A DNA stretch of 64,000 nt, taken from NCBI RefSeq assembly GCF_003590095.1, contig NC_039480.1, positions 3,387,328 through 3,451,327 of the forward strand, written 5' to 3'. Made by a program: the position numbers and the translations under genes. The notes below the pieces were generated by a model that saw nothing but the letters and a program-made list of their open reading frames with translations, was not told the origin of the DNA and searched no databases. This document shows, piece after piece, positions 44,707-58,500 of this stretch (positions within the stretch are counted from its first letter, which is position 1; every line of letters begins with the position of its first letter). This stretch comes from Trichoplusia ni. Lineage: Eukaryota; Arthropoda; Insecta; Lepidoptera; Noctuidae.

Positions 44707-47700
44707 TATCATCATTATCATCATCGTTATTATCATCACCATCAGCCCATATTCGTCCACTGCTAGATATAGACCTACCAGTGCACGCCATCGAGAGCTA
44801 TCTTCGGTATACATAATTATTATTATTACTGGGCTGGAATGTCCCACTGCTGGGCAAAGGCCTCTCCAATCTTCTTCTACTTGTTTTCTTTCTTAATCAT
44901 TTATTACAAAAAACGACTCCCGCATTAAGGAATTTAATTCTGGTATTAAGGAGGGTTTCAAAACCTCGGTACTGTACGGTAAAGATAGGACAAGTATTCA
45001 TGGATGACACAAATGCTTGTCCTACGAGATCGAACTAACACGTCGCGCTCAGTGGGTTTGGTGTCGTGACCTCAACCACTCGGCTATCCGTGCAGACATA
45101 TCAATATGATCGGTGAGAACGAATCCAGGTTATCCTGCCATGTATGAAGGATTGCAACGCATTGCCGTACACCGACACAAAAACGCGGATAACGTAGCAC
45201 GGCGGTTCAGGTTTAGTCGGTAAAAGTCTGACACTAGCCATTTCCTGCCCCAACAGAGTGGGTGTCCATGAGGATTCTAACGCCTAACAAAAAAAGGTCA
45301 TTCCGCCATCTCCGTCCGAGTCTGCCTCGCTGACGTCGGATACATAACAATAATTATAGAAGCTCCCAGCACACAAATATGCTAGAAATATAAGAAAAAA
45401 AGAAACCACACTCACCACTTTATAATCAATGTTGCAATACTCCAGAAACAAGCTGGTCAGCTGGTTGCATTTCTTGCTCAGCTCCCTCATGAGCTTCGCG
45501 TTGAAGGTGAAACAGGGACCGGAACAGTCCGGGTTCCGTTCCCGGTCGGGATTCTTCCTCGAGGGTCCCGGCTGTCCAGAATTATTTTTGGGTTTGGACA
45601 GATCTATGCTGCGATCACGATGGTCACCAGAGTTTCCATCTGAACAGATTAAAAATAAATAAAATTAAAATTAAAAAATCTTTTTAAATGTGACTCCATT
45701 AAAATTCAATCAAAATCGGTACAGCCGTTTTTATAAATGATAAATTGCATCGTCATCGGTTTTGAAGCTACCCTGAAAATTTCAGCCTACTAGCTTATCG
45801 GGAAATGCCTCAAAATTGAGTTACAAAAATCCAACCGGAACGACAAACAAACAAGAAAAGTGAGTGTATAAAAACGTATGAATATAGGAGATACTTTATT
45901 TTTATAATAACTATCGTGAGACTGTTTCATTATTAAATGATGCAACGGTTTACTCACGTATATTTATCGGGATCGCCCGACTAGTTTCGGACACAACCGG
46001 AGTCTTAATCAGTCGTCGCGAGTCCGCTCGCTCGCCCGCCGCGTCATCTCATGATTAAGGACTCCGGTTGTGTCCGAAACTAGTCGGACACTCTCAAATA
46101 CGCGTGAGTAAACCGTTGCATCATTTAATAGAAGATACTTACCAGGATCGACTTCCATATCGTTATAGTTCCGATTCGCTTGCGGATCCCGAACCAAGTA
46201 GTCGTGGTCGTCACGGCCACCACTGTTCAGGAAATTTTGGAGACGGACGTGGTTCGCCGCCTCCTCCTTGTCCGGCCAACGAGGGCTGACTGCGTAGCTG
46301 CGAGAAAGAGTATTTCTTTATAGGAAAAATCGTTGCGTAGCTCAACTTGTGCAGGTATAGTGGAGTTGTGAGCTTCAGTTGAAAAAAGAGTATTAAAAAT
46401 GGATAACAAAAATAAAATGTTTAAAAACGGGTTTTTGGCAAAAAAAACTAATCTAGCTTAATAACGTCACTTGTCGGTAAAAACTATCATTATTTATTCA
46501 TCAAAAAAAATCATCTTTTGTAAGACGACTAAAAAGTGATTTTTTAGTCGTCTTACAAAAGTAGCCCAGTTCATGTATCAGACGTAAAATACCCCTAGGC
46601 GCGATTTTTTTTTCGTCAACTATTATAATAAGTACGAAGAAAAATTAAACAAGAGAAATCTCAAATATACTCTTAAAAATGATAAAAAATCCTCCGCCCG
46701 CGTCCCTCACCATTGTTACAAGGCTCGGACCGCGCTCGCAACAGAGCTGTGTTTCTAAAAAACTACGAATTGCATCATAATATTGCATTTTAAATTTATT
46801 CAAATCTCACAAATACCTTTTTTTTTATCATGAACGTGTTCTAGTCATTGGATACATGAACTGGCCTGCTTTTTAAGACGACTAAAAAATCACGGTGTAT
46901 ATTATGATTTTTTTTGATGAATAAATAATGATAGTTTTTATATACCCGGAAGGTAGAAAAACCTAAGCGATATATATTTTTTTAACTATCCGACGGACAA
47001 AATAGATTTTTTTTAGTCCAAATCACAATTTTTATTTATTTTAATTCTCCTTCAATTCCTCTTTCCTCTTTTCTCAAAAATGACCATTATTTCACAAAAC
47101 TCACTCTTCGTAAATCTAATCTCTACTTACCGCGGTAAATGCGGGTACCACATACGCAGGAGGAAGTGTTCCACGTCGACACCACCGGAACTCGAACCTC
47201 GACCACGCGACAGAGCTGATGAGGTCAATAATACTTGTACATATGGAGAATATGTAGTCTGGTTCGAGTGTGTAATCAGTGATTCCCTTTTCAGTAACGT
47301 GTAAGTAAATTTTGTAGACAGTACAATGGGGCTGACGTATCCATGTAGATAAAAAAACCCCTTAAAAATTAATAAAGATGAAAAAAAATGTACATATGGG
47401 GCACACAATTTGAGAAGACATTTGCACGTCTTTATACACTCACTTTTCTTGTTTGTTTGTAGTTCCGGTTGGATTTTTGCAACTCAATTTTGAGGCACTT
47501 CCCGATAAGCTAGCAGGCTGAAATTTTCGTGGCAGCTTCGAATTCGGTGACAATGCAATTTAGGCTGGACCGATTTTGATAAAACTCGAAAGGAGTGACA
47601 ATTAAAAAAGTGGGCTTAAGATGATTTAAATGAATTAACTTTTTAGTATGTTTTTTGTTTATCCTCTCAAAACAAGAATAACAGTAGAAAACATTATTGT

Positions 47701-49560
47701 ATCTCGATGGCGAAAATGTTGCTGAACTATAATTATATATTGTAACACCATTTGTTTAATTAATTACTTTAATTAGTACTAAGAAAGGATTGAGTCGCGG
47801 GGCTTTTCACAAACATTCAAGTCACATGCACAAAGACACCCAGACTCAGGACGAGCATTCTTGAATCACACAAATACATTTGGCTATCCGTGCAATAGAT
47901 TTTTTATATAAATTCGCGAAAAAATTACTATATTTTTGGAACCATTACTATTATGTATATGAATACATAATTCTAAAGTATTTTATTTTTAAAGGTAAAT
48001 TCTGCTGATCGTATTTCTAAAAGAAAATATTAACTTACGTTCGTTGTCCTGAGAATAGCTCAGATCTTGGATACCGAGGCACCTGTAGAAGGAGAATATG
48101 GTTAAAATATATTTCAACAAGAAATCTATACGATACATTTGTATAAAGAATAAAACAAATTGGAAAAGTAAAGAAAAAAAACTCCCACAAAAATTGGCAA
48201 CCCGACAAATTTATGACCGTGCCAATCGTTACTTAACCTCGATGTTAATATCCATTGTTTGTTGTTCTAGCATCATTAAAAATTCATCTTTTGAGAAAAT
48301 CTCAAGTGTCTCGTTATGACTGTCCTTGAGACAGCTTGGCCATTGAAAAACAAAAATTTATATTATAAGCCCTCTAGAATTGAGCACATATTTGATTATA
48401 AAAAACAATATATTAGCCAGTCTGATAGATTTCCAAAAAATATCTCTTAAATTTTTACTACTATCGCGTACAAAAATTAAGACTATGTTGACGACTCGAG
48501 TGACGTCACTTACTAGTACACTTCTTACCCCCACTTTCACACGTTTCAATACCTTTGATGCGTTTTATTTTCGTTAATTTTCAACTTATGCAGTTATAGC
48601 TTGGCCACGAGCTTCCTCTTTTAAATGCTTGGGATTGAACTGCTCGCTTATACAGCTATCATTATTTGTGTACATAATTATTGACATGTTTTTTGCTTTT
48701 GCATATAATCTTATACATATGTGACATTTTTTGTGCTTTTGCATGAATTTATTTTTGTTAATATTAATTATTATTTGATTTAATAACATGCAACTCATTT
48801 GCGTTATTTTTTTTTAATCTCTTTTTTATAATTTTTTTTTGTAAGTATAAACCTTATGCAGGTATATTATCAATTTATTGAAATACTCTGCATTAGTTTA
48901 TACACTCGAATTTGAAAATTGTCTGGGCTTTAAAAGAGTTTGCGACCCCTGAGTTTGTTCCGACATTTCTTCTTAGGGTGTTCTCAAAAAAGACATGTAA
49001 AAGTGATAAAATATCCTATTTGCAGAATAAATGATTTCATTTCATTACAATTCTCATGATAGTAACTATAAAACATTACGATATCATTATCATCCAATAG
49101 ATGGACGGAGGCCTATGGTCAGCAGTGGAAGAATATGGGCATATGATGATGATGATGACTATGATGATGGTGATTTTGATGATGATGACAATGATGACGA
49201 TGATGATGATGATTTTGATGATAATTCTTTTATTAAAAACGACTCCCTCAGTAAGGAATTTACTCCTTGTGTCGCGGGGGGTTTTACAAAAACACAAGTC
49301 ACATGCACAAAGACACCCAGACTCAGAACAAGCATTCGTGGACCACACAAATGCTTCTCCTGCGCGGGGATCGAACCCGCACAACATCAATTTCGGAGGC
49401 CTATGTCCAGCAGTGGACGTATATGGGCCGATGATGATAATAATAATGATGATGATGATAAATATATGTTGTTTTATTTTGTTTTTATATATATATTTAA
49501 AAATGTAATGAGTATGTATATGGTTTAATAAAGAGAATAGTAATGATGATGACTATAATA

Positions 49561-49591
<31 letters not shown>

Positions 49592-52500
49592 GGATATTAT
49601 CGAACCTGCTCTCCCTATTAGCGTATCCGGTGATGGCTAACTCGGTGGTGGCTGCAGAGAAGCAGTGTCTGAGGAACCAGCGGAGGCGGTCACTTCCCAT
49701 GGGACAGCTGCGGGCGTCGACGCGCTGCCAGAGGGTCCGGTCAGCCATGAGGCGGGCGAGGCGAGTGCAGGTGCTGTTGGAGATTAAACATCGTAGAACG
49801 GAAGGAAGGTACTTATAAACGGTCCTCTGACGATCAAAATTTTTGCCCCGAACTAATTTTCTAACGGTACTACTGATTTTGGTGAAATATGTCTATGAAC
49901 AATCGCACATAGTAGGGATGATGACTGGGTATAAAAGAAAAAATGTAATTAGTCCCTCAGTAGAAACGTTTTTCTTTCCTGTTTTAGAAAAAATAAATTG
50001 ACAAAGATTAACTGCTTTAAAGTTTAGGAGAGCCTATGACGTAAGGATGTGGTAAAATTTATACTCAATCGTGACGTCACGCGTAAGTTTCATTCACTGT
50101 AATTTGTTCAATTTATTAATATTTGCGAGACAAATTGAAAAATACTAAAAATTTATATACAACTAGCTTTTCGCCCGCGGCTTCGCCCGCGTCGAGGTTG
50201 GTTATACCGCGTTTCCAAGAGAACTCTTCAAAAGTTCGAGATAAAAACTATCTTACGTTCTTTCTCAAGGTCAACTCTATCACTACCAAATTTCATTAAA
50301 ATCAGTTCAGCGGTTTAGACGTGAAAGCGTAACAGACAGACAGAGTTACTTTCACATTTATAATATTAGTAAGGATAAGAATAAACTACAAGACAGACAC
50401 TGGAAAAAAATATTGTCATCATCCCTATTCAACTTTTGCACAAAGCAATTTAAATCAAAATGAAAAAAAAACCACATTAAGCTTTGCTTAGTTTGAAACT
50501 AGATGGCGTTGTATGAAAGTTGTGGAATATTATATTAAAGCCAAGTCTATACGGGCGCAAAACCTTGCCAGCTAGACCAAAACATAATCGGAAAAGGAAA
50601 GAAATTCAATATGACCTCTGGAATACGTGAGATACTTACTGGCCCAAAGCCTTGAGGTCCATCGGTGAGCAGAAGCTGAGCAGGTAGAGGAGAACATCGT
50701 CGGAGAGGTCCAAGATGCCCGCCTGGCCGCGGTAGGACTCGGCCATGGATGCTGTAACAGAGAGAGCATGTTAATAAAATATTACATTTCAAGAAGTCTG
50801 GAAGGAAAAGGATGACGGCATTGCCAAGCCAGATCTGACTGTGGCTATTTTATTTTATTTATTTTTTATTTTGAGGCACAGCAAACAGTTATATTATAAC
50901 TAATACAGCGACCTCAATTTTTTGTTTGTTTGGCACGGCACCTATACACTCATTTTGTTATTATTCTATACTAGATTTTCGCCCGCGGCTTCGCCCTCAT
51001 CGAGGTCGGTTATATCGCGTTTCTAAGAGAACTCTTCAAAAGACCGGGACACTATACCAAATTTCATTAAAATCAGTTCAGTGGTTTAGACGTGAAAGCG
51101 TAACAGACCGACAGAGATACTTTCGAATTTATAATATTAGTAGGGATAATAATAATGATTTTAAGGAGCTACACAGACGCTATTATCGGACCCTTCACGG
51201 GGCCGATGTAGATTTCTTAGCGTCCGTGGCCTGGCTACGCATCGGAGATCTCTTTGGAGAAACCGAAGGGTTTGTATGTGCAATTATGGATGAAGTAATC
51301 ATGACGAATAACTACCGAAAATATATAATTAAGGATGGTACAGTTGACATCTGTCGGGCATGTCACAGTCCCGGTGAATCCTTGAGACATATTAATAGTT
51401 TCGGGATGTTCTCGTCTTGCTGACGGTGAATACTTGCACAGACATAACCAAGTGGCCAGGATTATCCATCAGCAGCTTGCTCTGAAGTACAAACTTGTGG
51501 AATCTGAGGTGCCGTACTATAAGTATGTGCCCGACCCAGTTCTCGAAAGTGGTCATATCACACTGTACTGGGATCGGTCTATCATCACTGACAGGACTAT
51601 TGTTGCCAATAAGCCTGATATAGTGGTGATCGACCGATCAGAGCGTCGGACAATGATTGTTGATATCACCATCCCCCATGACGAGAACCTCGTGAAAGCG
51701 GAAAAAGAAAAACAATTGAAATATTTGGATTTAGCTCACGAGGTTGTCGACTTGTGGGAGGTGGACTCGGCAATCATTGTCCCGATAGTCGTAAGTGCCA
51801 ATGGCTTAATAGCCAAGAGCCTCGATCAACAACTTTGGAGGCTCTCGTTTGGCGTTTGGGTCAAGGGTTTGATTCAGAGAGCGGTACTTCTAGACACGGC
51901 GCGCATCGTGAGGAGGTTCCTCTCTCTGGAGCCCTGACTACCGGCAGCTTGGGCCCTGTTCCCGTTGCCGGGTAGACACTATTTTTTATATTTTTAAATA
52001 TATGTTGTTTTTTTTATATACCTATATTTAAAAATGAAATTTATATGTTATATAATTTAAATAAAGGAAATAATTTTGTAAACGGAATGGCAGCGTGCTG
52101 CTGGGGAGTTTGATGCTCTGTCTCTTCTCTCACAGCAAGCACTTAAGAAGCGGTGAAGGGTGACCGAAACTGGGTGCTGTTCAATGTAATCTGACCTTAA
52201 AAAAGTGCTACTTACTAGTATTATAATTTGAATAAATTACTTTTGATAATATAACAATGACTTGTTGTGGTCCTAATGTAACCCACAACGCTGTCCACAG
52301 GTAAACATAGAAATTTAGAAAATAAGATTTCTAATCGCTAAGAACATTACATATAGAAAGAAAGAAAGAAAATACGTTTTATTGCGTAATTGAAGACGCA
52401 TACATATTAAAACAAATAGTCAAACATGAGGTAGTATGCGTCACAAGCACGTAATACGGCCCTCGCTCAGCATGATGCTACGACCTTATGCGAGACAAAG

Positions 52501-55500
52501 CCCCAGCACTGATTTTCAGCGATAGCCGATATAATAAAGTATAACGCCAGTAGACGCCTGGACGATGTGAAACAATGAAAATCATCAAATTATTAATGTA
52601 TAATCATTAAATTCAAGCGCCTAAAACCTGCTTCAATTCAGTTGTTTTATTAATCTAGAATCTTCACCATGGATAACACACCAAACCGAAGTGTCGTCTC
52701 GATCCCCGCGTAGGACAATGCTTGTACTTCCACGAATGCTTGTCCTGAGTCTGGGTGTCTCTGTGCATGTAACTTGAATGTTCGTCAAAACCGCTCTACA
52801 CAACATTTAAATTCGTAAATAAGGGAGTCGTTTAAAAAAAATACAGTCATCTCAAATGCACGCATAAATCACGTTGGCAAAATGCCAAAATCAAAATTTA
52901 TCGATCCGACGCAGCGTCCGAGTGAGGTTATTAGCTAACTAGCGAGAGCGACGCAATAGCGATTATTCAAAGAGAGGGCATCGAAGCTTTTAATTTCGAC
53001 ACGTAGATTTTCGCCTTTTGGTCTAATGATAAGTATAACTGCTATTCTGTAGGTCGTGGATTCGATTCCCACCCAGGAATTAAGTTTGTGGGATGACAAT
53101 CATATAACATATAAATATTTTGAAATATATAAATATTTTTATCAGTTGTTTAGAACTTATAATGAAAGCTTTGAATAGTTTGAGACCAGATGGCAAACCT
53201 TATTTTATGTGTGTCACCTGAGTCTGGGTGTGTGCATGTATCGAGTTTGTAAAAAAAAAAGGCCGCGAAAAAATTCTAAACGCATATTATGCAGTTTTGT
53301 TAGACGAAAGGCAAAAAATATTGTAAAAAATATAATTCCGTCTACACACAAATCTCATTTTCGCAGCAACATCGCAAAATGCAAGCAATCGCAACGCTAT
53401 AGCTTTGTACGTAATAGCTCCTGTTTCACCCTCCCAAAGCGGATGAAGCAAGCCAATTAGGGACTGTCCAGTATACCTAGTAATATTGCAAGGGGAATGT
53501 TCCCCTATTTATAATCAATGCTTGTTTTGCCAGCTTTAAAAAACAATCTAGATTCAACGAAAGTTTCTGTACAGCTTTCAGATTTTATCTTGCTATAATG
53601 TTGTATTAACAACAAAAGAATTTAAAATAATTCAAATAAAAAACTAATGAGCTATACTTGATATTTTTTTTTATTGGACCAAATGACCGCTAATTTATGT
53701 TAATTGAAAATATAATGAACAAAAGCTATTCATCCAGTCCGAAGTTCTGAGGCAACAAAATTAAGTTTTATATTCTAGAAATATATGCAATTAAACATAA
53801 ATGTAATTTAAACATAATAATATGCCATGTTTAATCTCTATATATAAAAATGAATTGCTGTTCGTTAGTCTCGCTAAAACCCGAGAACGGCTGAATCGAT
53901 TTGGCTAATTTAAATCCAGCAGTCCAGAGATTTGAACAGTGACAAAATTGTGCTTCAAAGACAAAAAAAAACAAAACCTTTAAAATAATACGAGATTGGT
54001 TACTACGCGGGAAACAACTGGTTTATAATAATTTCAGGCCAATTAGAAAAAAAACTAACAAAAAATCTTCAAAGCAAATAAATTTCATAACGTAAAGATT
54101 TTCCAATCGCGACATTTCAAAAGTCACGGGTTCACAGCGCATCACCGCTGCACCTTGCCTGAAAGAGACAGGTATATCGTCCTATCTCACTCTATCGGAC
54201 TACGCATGGCATTTAGTGCTTAAATAGAACCCCTAGCTGCTAGAAATCAATAAATGATATGCACAAAGGCGCATGACAGAGTAAATATGAACTAAAATTG
54301 ATCTAGACAATTTTCTAGCGCTTTAGAATAGAAAGCTTCAATTTATAACAATGACATTCCGTTTCAGCAAGTGACGTGACAAAGGCTAGTTTAGACGAAA
54401 CGAAGAATATCGCAAATAGTTGTAATAAGGGTCTAAAATCCGGGAAAAAAATATGATCCCGACATTAAAATTATACCCCCACCAACTTTAAAAATTCTCG
54501 ACGGATTTTTATCACACATGTCTAAGAACGCTCGCACATAATTCACCTTTAATACAAAACAGACTTAATGGAAATCGCTCAATCCGTTCGGTTACTATGA
54601 TGCCATAGACGGATCCGTCAAGTTTATGCCCCTCTTTTTGCGTCGAGGGTTAAAAAGTGATGTATCTTAGCAGGTTATGGTTTGCAACTCGCTAGCGTAT
54701 TTCTCGCACTCGTTAATAGGGATGACGACTGGGTATAATAAGAAAAAATCTAATTAGTCCCTCAGTTAGATAATTGAAAGGTATGAGATGCGTATTTTTT
54801 ACTTTTTCAGAAAAACTAGAATTGACAAAGATTAACTGCTTTAAAGTTTAGTAGAGGAGGCTTGTGACGTAACGATAGAGTAAAATTTATACTCAATCGT
54901 GACGTCACGCGTAAGTTTAATTCACTGTAATTTGGTCAATTTATGTTTGCGGGACAAATTAAAAAATACGTATCCATTATTATACAAACTACAAGACGGA
55001 CACTGCAAAAAAAAAAATTGTCGTCATCCCTATTCAGCAATACTCAATTATTTTCTTATAATTTTCACAAAGACATTTCACGGGCCAGAAGAAAACAATA
55101 TTTCGCTGCCTTAACAGGCTTTTTGACTAAATTAATATTGTAAATCTGTTTAGTCCGTCAGGCAAATTTCCAAAAAATATTAGACAAGTATTTTAATTTT
55201 TATCACATCATTAAAAAGTGAAAAAGATAAAAAGCATTTATGTTTCGCAATGGGGGCTAAAAACAGTAAAAAGCGTACTGGTAAGTGACCTCGCACGAAA
55301 TTTTAAATCACTGCCTTTCTTTAATTTTTAATTCACGATATAAAAGCAAATATACTAATCCAATATTTCTTTTTTAATCACTCTGACAGATTCGGATTTA
55401 ACAGATTTTTTTTTCTGTCAAAAAGCCTATTAAAACTTAATAGACGCGAAATGTAAAATGATTTATATTAAAAGTTTAGGTGGTGAATAAGAAACGCGCG

Positions 55501-58500
55501 GGGACCGCAGCTTGAGTTTTTTTTTCTCTAGCCCACTGTGTCCCACTGCTCGGCAAAGGCCTCCAACAAATCCTTCCAAGCTTGAGTTTAACTGAACAAA
55601 ATCGAGATTTATTCGCAAACAGCTTAAGCGTGATTTTAACATTAAAAAAGTAGACATAGCTTCACACAAACATTTGCTAATTTGCTCAACGTCTTTTTAG
55701 GGTTTTGAGATCGCGTATTACAGCATTTGTTTCATCAAAATTGTGAACGGCACATTGTTATACTTATGCATAAAAAACAATATTTTTACAACAGTATCTC
55801 ATATTTATTTAACGGAGTTCGGCCTAATTGTAGTATTAGTTTTTAAGTCGGATATATTTGTCTGAGACGGTCATGAGAATAAATAGCTAAATCCTAATTA
55901 AAACCTCATTTGGGATAAATGATCCGCAACCTCATTCATGAAACTTACATAGTTACTATTCGCGCCAATACTGGCTGGTTGTAAAATAGAAGCGCGGGAT
56001 ATATGAATTAAGAATAGTGGATTACAAGATTTGAGATGTCATGAGACTAATTGATTATGGCGTAATATTAAGGAGAGTAATCATTGAGACGTATTTAGCG
56101 ATTGTGGTGTAAATATTGTGTAAAGTTACTAGATAATGTGTAATGATTGGAAAGCGCAAGGCTGGGGAGTTTGTTGCGCCGTTTGTTCTCTCCAGCGCGC
56201 TTAGCAAGCGGTGACGGGCGGGCGTTGTTGGGAATATGTCCAGATTAGGCTAGGATTAAACGATAATGAAGCTTGAACATGTGTTTAATTGAATACCCTA
56301 TGCCGATGTCGGCTATCCTGGCACCCAAGCCGCTGACATATTTTTAATATTTTACTAACTTATATACTTAAGCAACCAACGGATGGACGGCGCCGCTGTG
56401 GTCGGCCTAGATTATAAGCGGGACGATCTTAATGTAACCGTTTAGATCGTCCTGCTAACACTCTCTTTGAACCAGCCCAAACGATAAACCTGTGGACTGG
56501 TTCCATATGGCCCAGGAAAGAGGATCGTCGAAGGGTATGGCGGAGACCTTTGTCCAGAAGTGGAACACAGTGGACTTGATAAAATAACCTAAGATGTGAT
56601 TTTTCAGATGTCGTTTTGCAGGACAAAATCGTTTTTTCCAAATATTTTTCAGCCTCAGTATTTTGTTAAAGTTGTATTACGCCAATGAAGGGGCACTGTC
56701 TGCTAAAACTCTATGTTCCGACAGATGTTAAGATTTAGACTAACGTAAAGATAACCCTAATAGATATTCAATTTGTTCAAAAAGAGGGTTAAAACAAGTA
56801 GACAATTCAAATAATGAAGAATATCTGACTGTATTCAAAGTATTTGAAAGCCGACGATGTTTTTTCGGGTAAAAAATTTCGTAACCAAAATTGGCATAAT
56901 AGCGAAAATGATGGAGAACCTAAAGAAAACTATTATATACTATTTTCTAAATTGGAATATTAATAGCAAAAACTATATTCTTTTTTGAACAAAGTATATA
57001 CATGGGGAGTTTGTTGCGCCGTTTCTTCTCTCACAGCAAAAGCACTTAGGAAGCGGTGAAGGGTGGCCGAAACTGGGTGCTGTCCAATGTAACTTGACCT
57101 TCAAAAAGTGCTACTTAGTAGCCTAATTTGAATAAATGAATTTTGACTTTGATTTGATTTCATACATTGCTGACAACCACAAGTCTCAGGTTCCAATTCT
57201 GTCACGAGTTTTCTCGATTTTTTTGACAAGTTCGTACTTAATTTCAGCATACGTTCAAATTAATTAAATTCATTAATGTTTGCAATAATATTAATACCCC
57301 AATGCTGGAAACAAACCTGTTCCTATTTTCAAAAAGATTGAGTTATAACCATGACAGCTCATTGCGAGTTGAGCGTTATTAGATTCTTATCAAAGAAATA
57401 ATTCGATATTAAACTCTCTCATATTAAATTCCTTAGAATTAAATCCGCATGTCGCGAGGTGTTTGCCAAACAATCAAGCCACATGCACAAAGACAACAAG
57501 ACCCCGAACAAGCATTTGTGATTCAAATAAACTCTTTTCCTACGCAGGGATCAAACCAACACATCTAAAATAGAGGATTTGGTGTGGTGACCTCATTCAC
57601 ACTGCTATCCTTGCGAAAATCGAATACTTCAATAAGTAAACTAAAAATCGTATCCATGAACGTCGTTACAATCCTCTTAAAGATGATAAGGATAGCAACA
57701 TTTCAATTAGTGCCGTCCTTCAATGCTACTTTTGATAAAGTCGAAAATTTCATAATTAAAATGGTTTCAATTCCAATAAACGGAGTGACGCAGATTGATA
57801 GAAAGGGATAGAGCGATTGAAAAGCCATGCGCAGCGCAGCAACCCCTTCTCATACCCCTTGACCCCGCCTATTGGCACCCCCCCCCTCCCACCTCACCCA
57901 ACCACCCCGCAAAAAACAAAGGCTGGAAAATACCGAGGGTCGATATATTCTTGGCAGGGTATCGAAACCTAAGACCGTCTAACCACTGAGCCATAAGAAC
58001 ACCTGAAGGCCAAAAACATTGAACAACAAGCCTGAAATTGCAGTATATTTCAGAGACATTCAATTTGTGAAAATCAATACTTCATATTACGCAGACAGGA
58101 CAGATTAGAAGGACAGGGGTAAATAAAAAGCATTTTCATTCGATACACACATAAACAATAAAAATACGAAAACAATAAAAAAATCACATCAAAAAAGGAC
58201 GAAAAGACATTTATTCATGCACAAATTCTAAAAAAAAAGACAGACGTCAAAACAGCGATTGACATAAAAAAAAATTACCTAATTCAACGTCATTTTCGCT
58301 ATTCGAAGCCGGATTATCCGTTGAGCACGATGCCTCTTCGAGGGGCGGATCCTCAACTCCAGGATTATCTTGACCGCGTCCATGAAAATCGTCGTCGGAC
58401 ATCTCATGGCGTGGGTCAGGAGTTTCATCGCCGTCTAATAAATATCTTAGGCCGCGGACCCAGATCCTAGGTCTATTACGTGGTGGGTGGTGATGGTGAC

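Larger units (their letters stand above)
53200..58270. other. Gene C intron 1, distal part
   Basis: AT-rich intron DNA with an M2 MITE, T2 SINE and LINE tails. No splice-compatible coding exon was noticed. The stretch 57870-57910 is a C-rich run (CCCCCCCCTCCCACC) of unknown meaning. Confidence 0.5.

Noticed and set aside
49140..49600. Poly-Asp/poly-Met/poly-Ile coding regions
   Set aside because: These are translated (ATG)n/(ATC)n microsatellites in an intron.
57584..57811. A + strand 75-codon frame in gene C intron 1
   Set aside because: It overlaps the head of a reverse T2 SINE and has no splice partner or motif.
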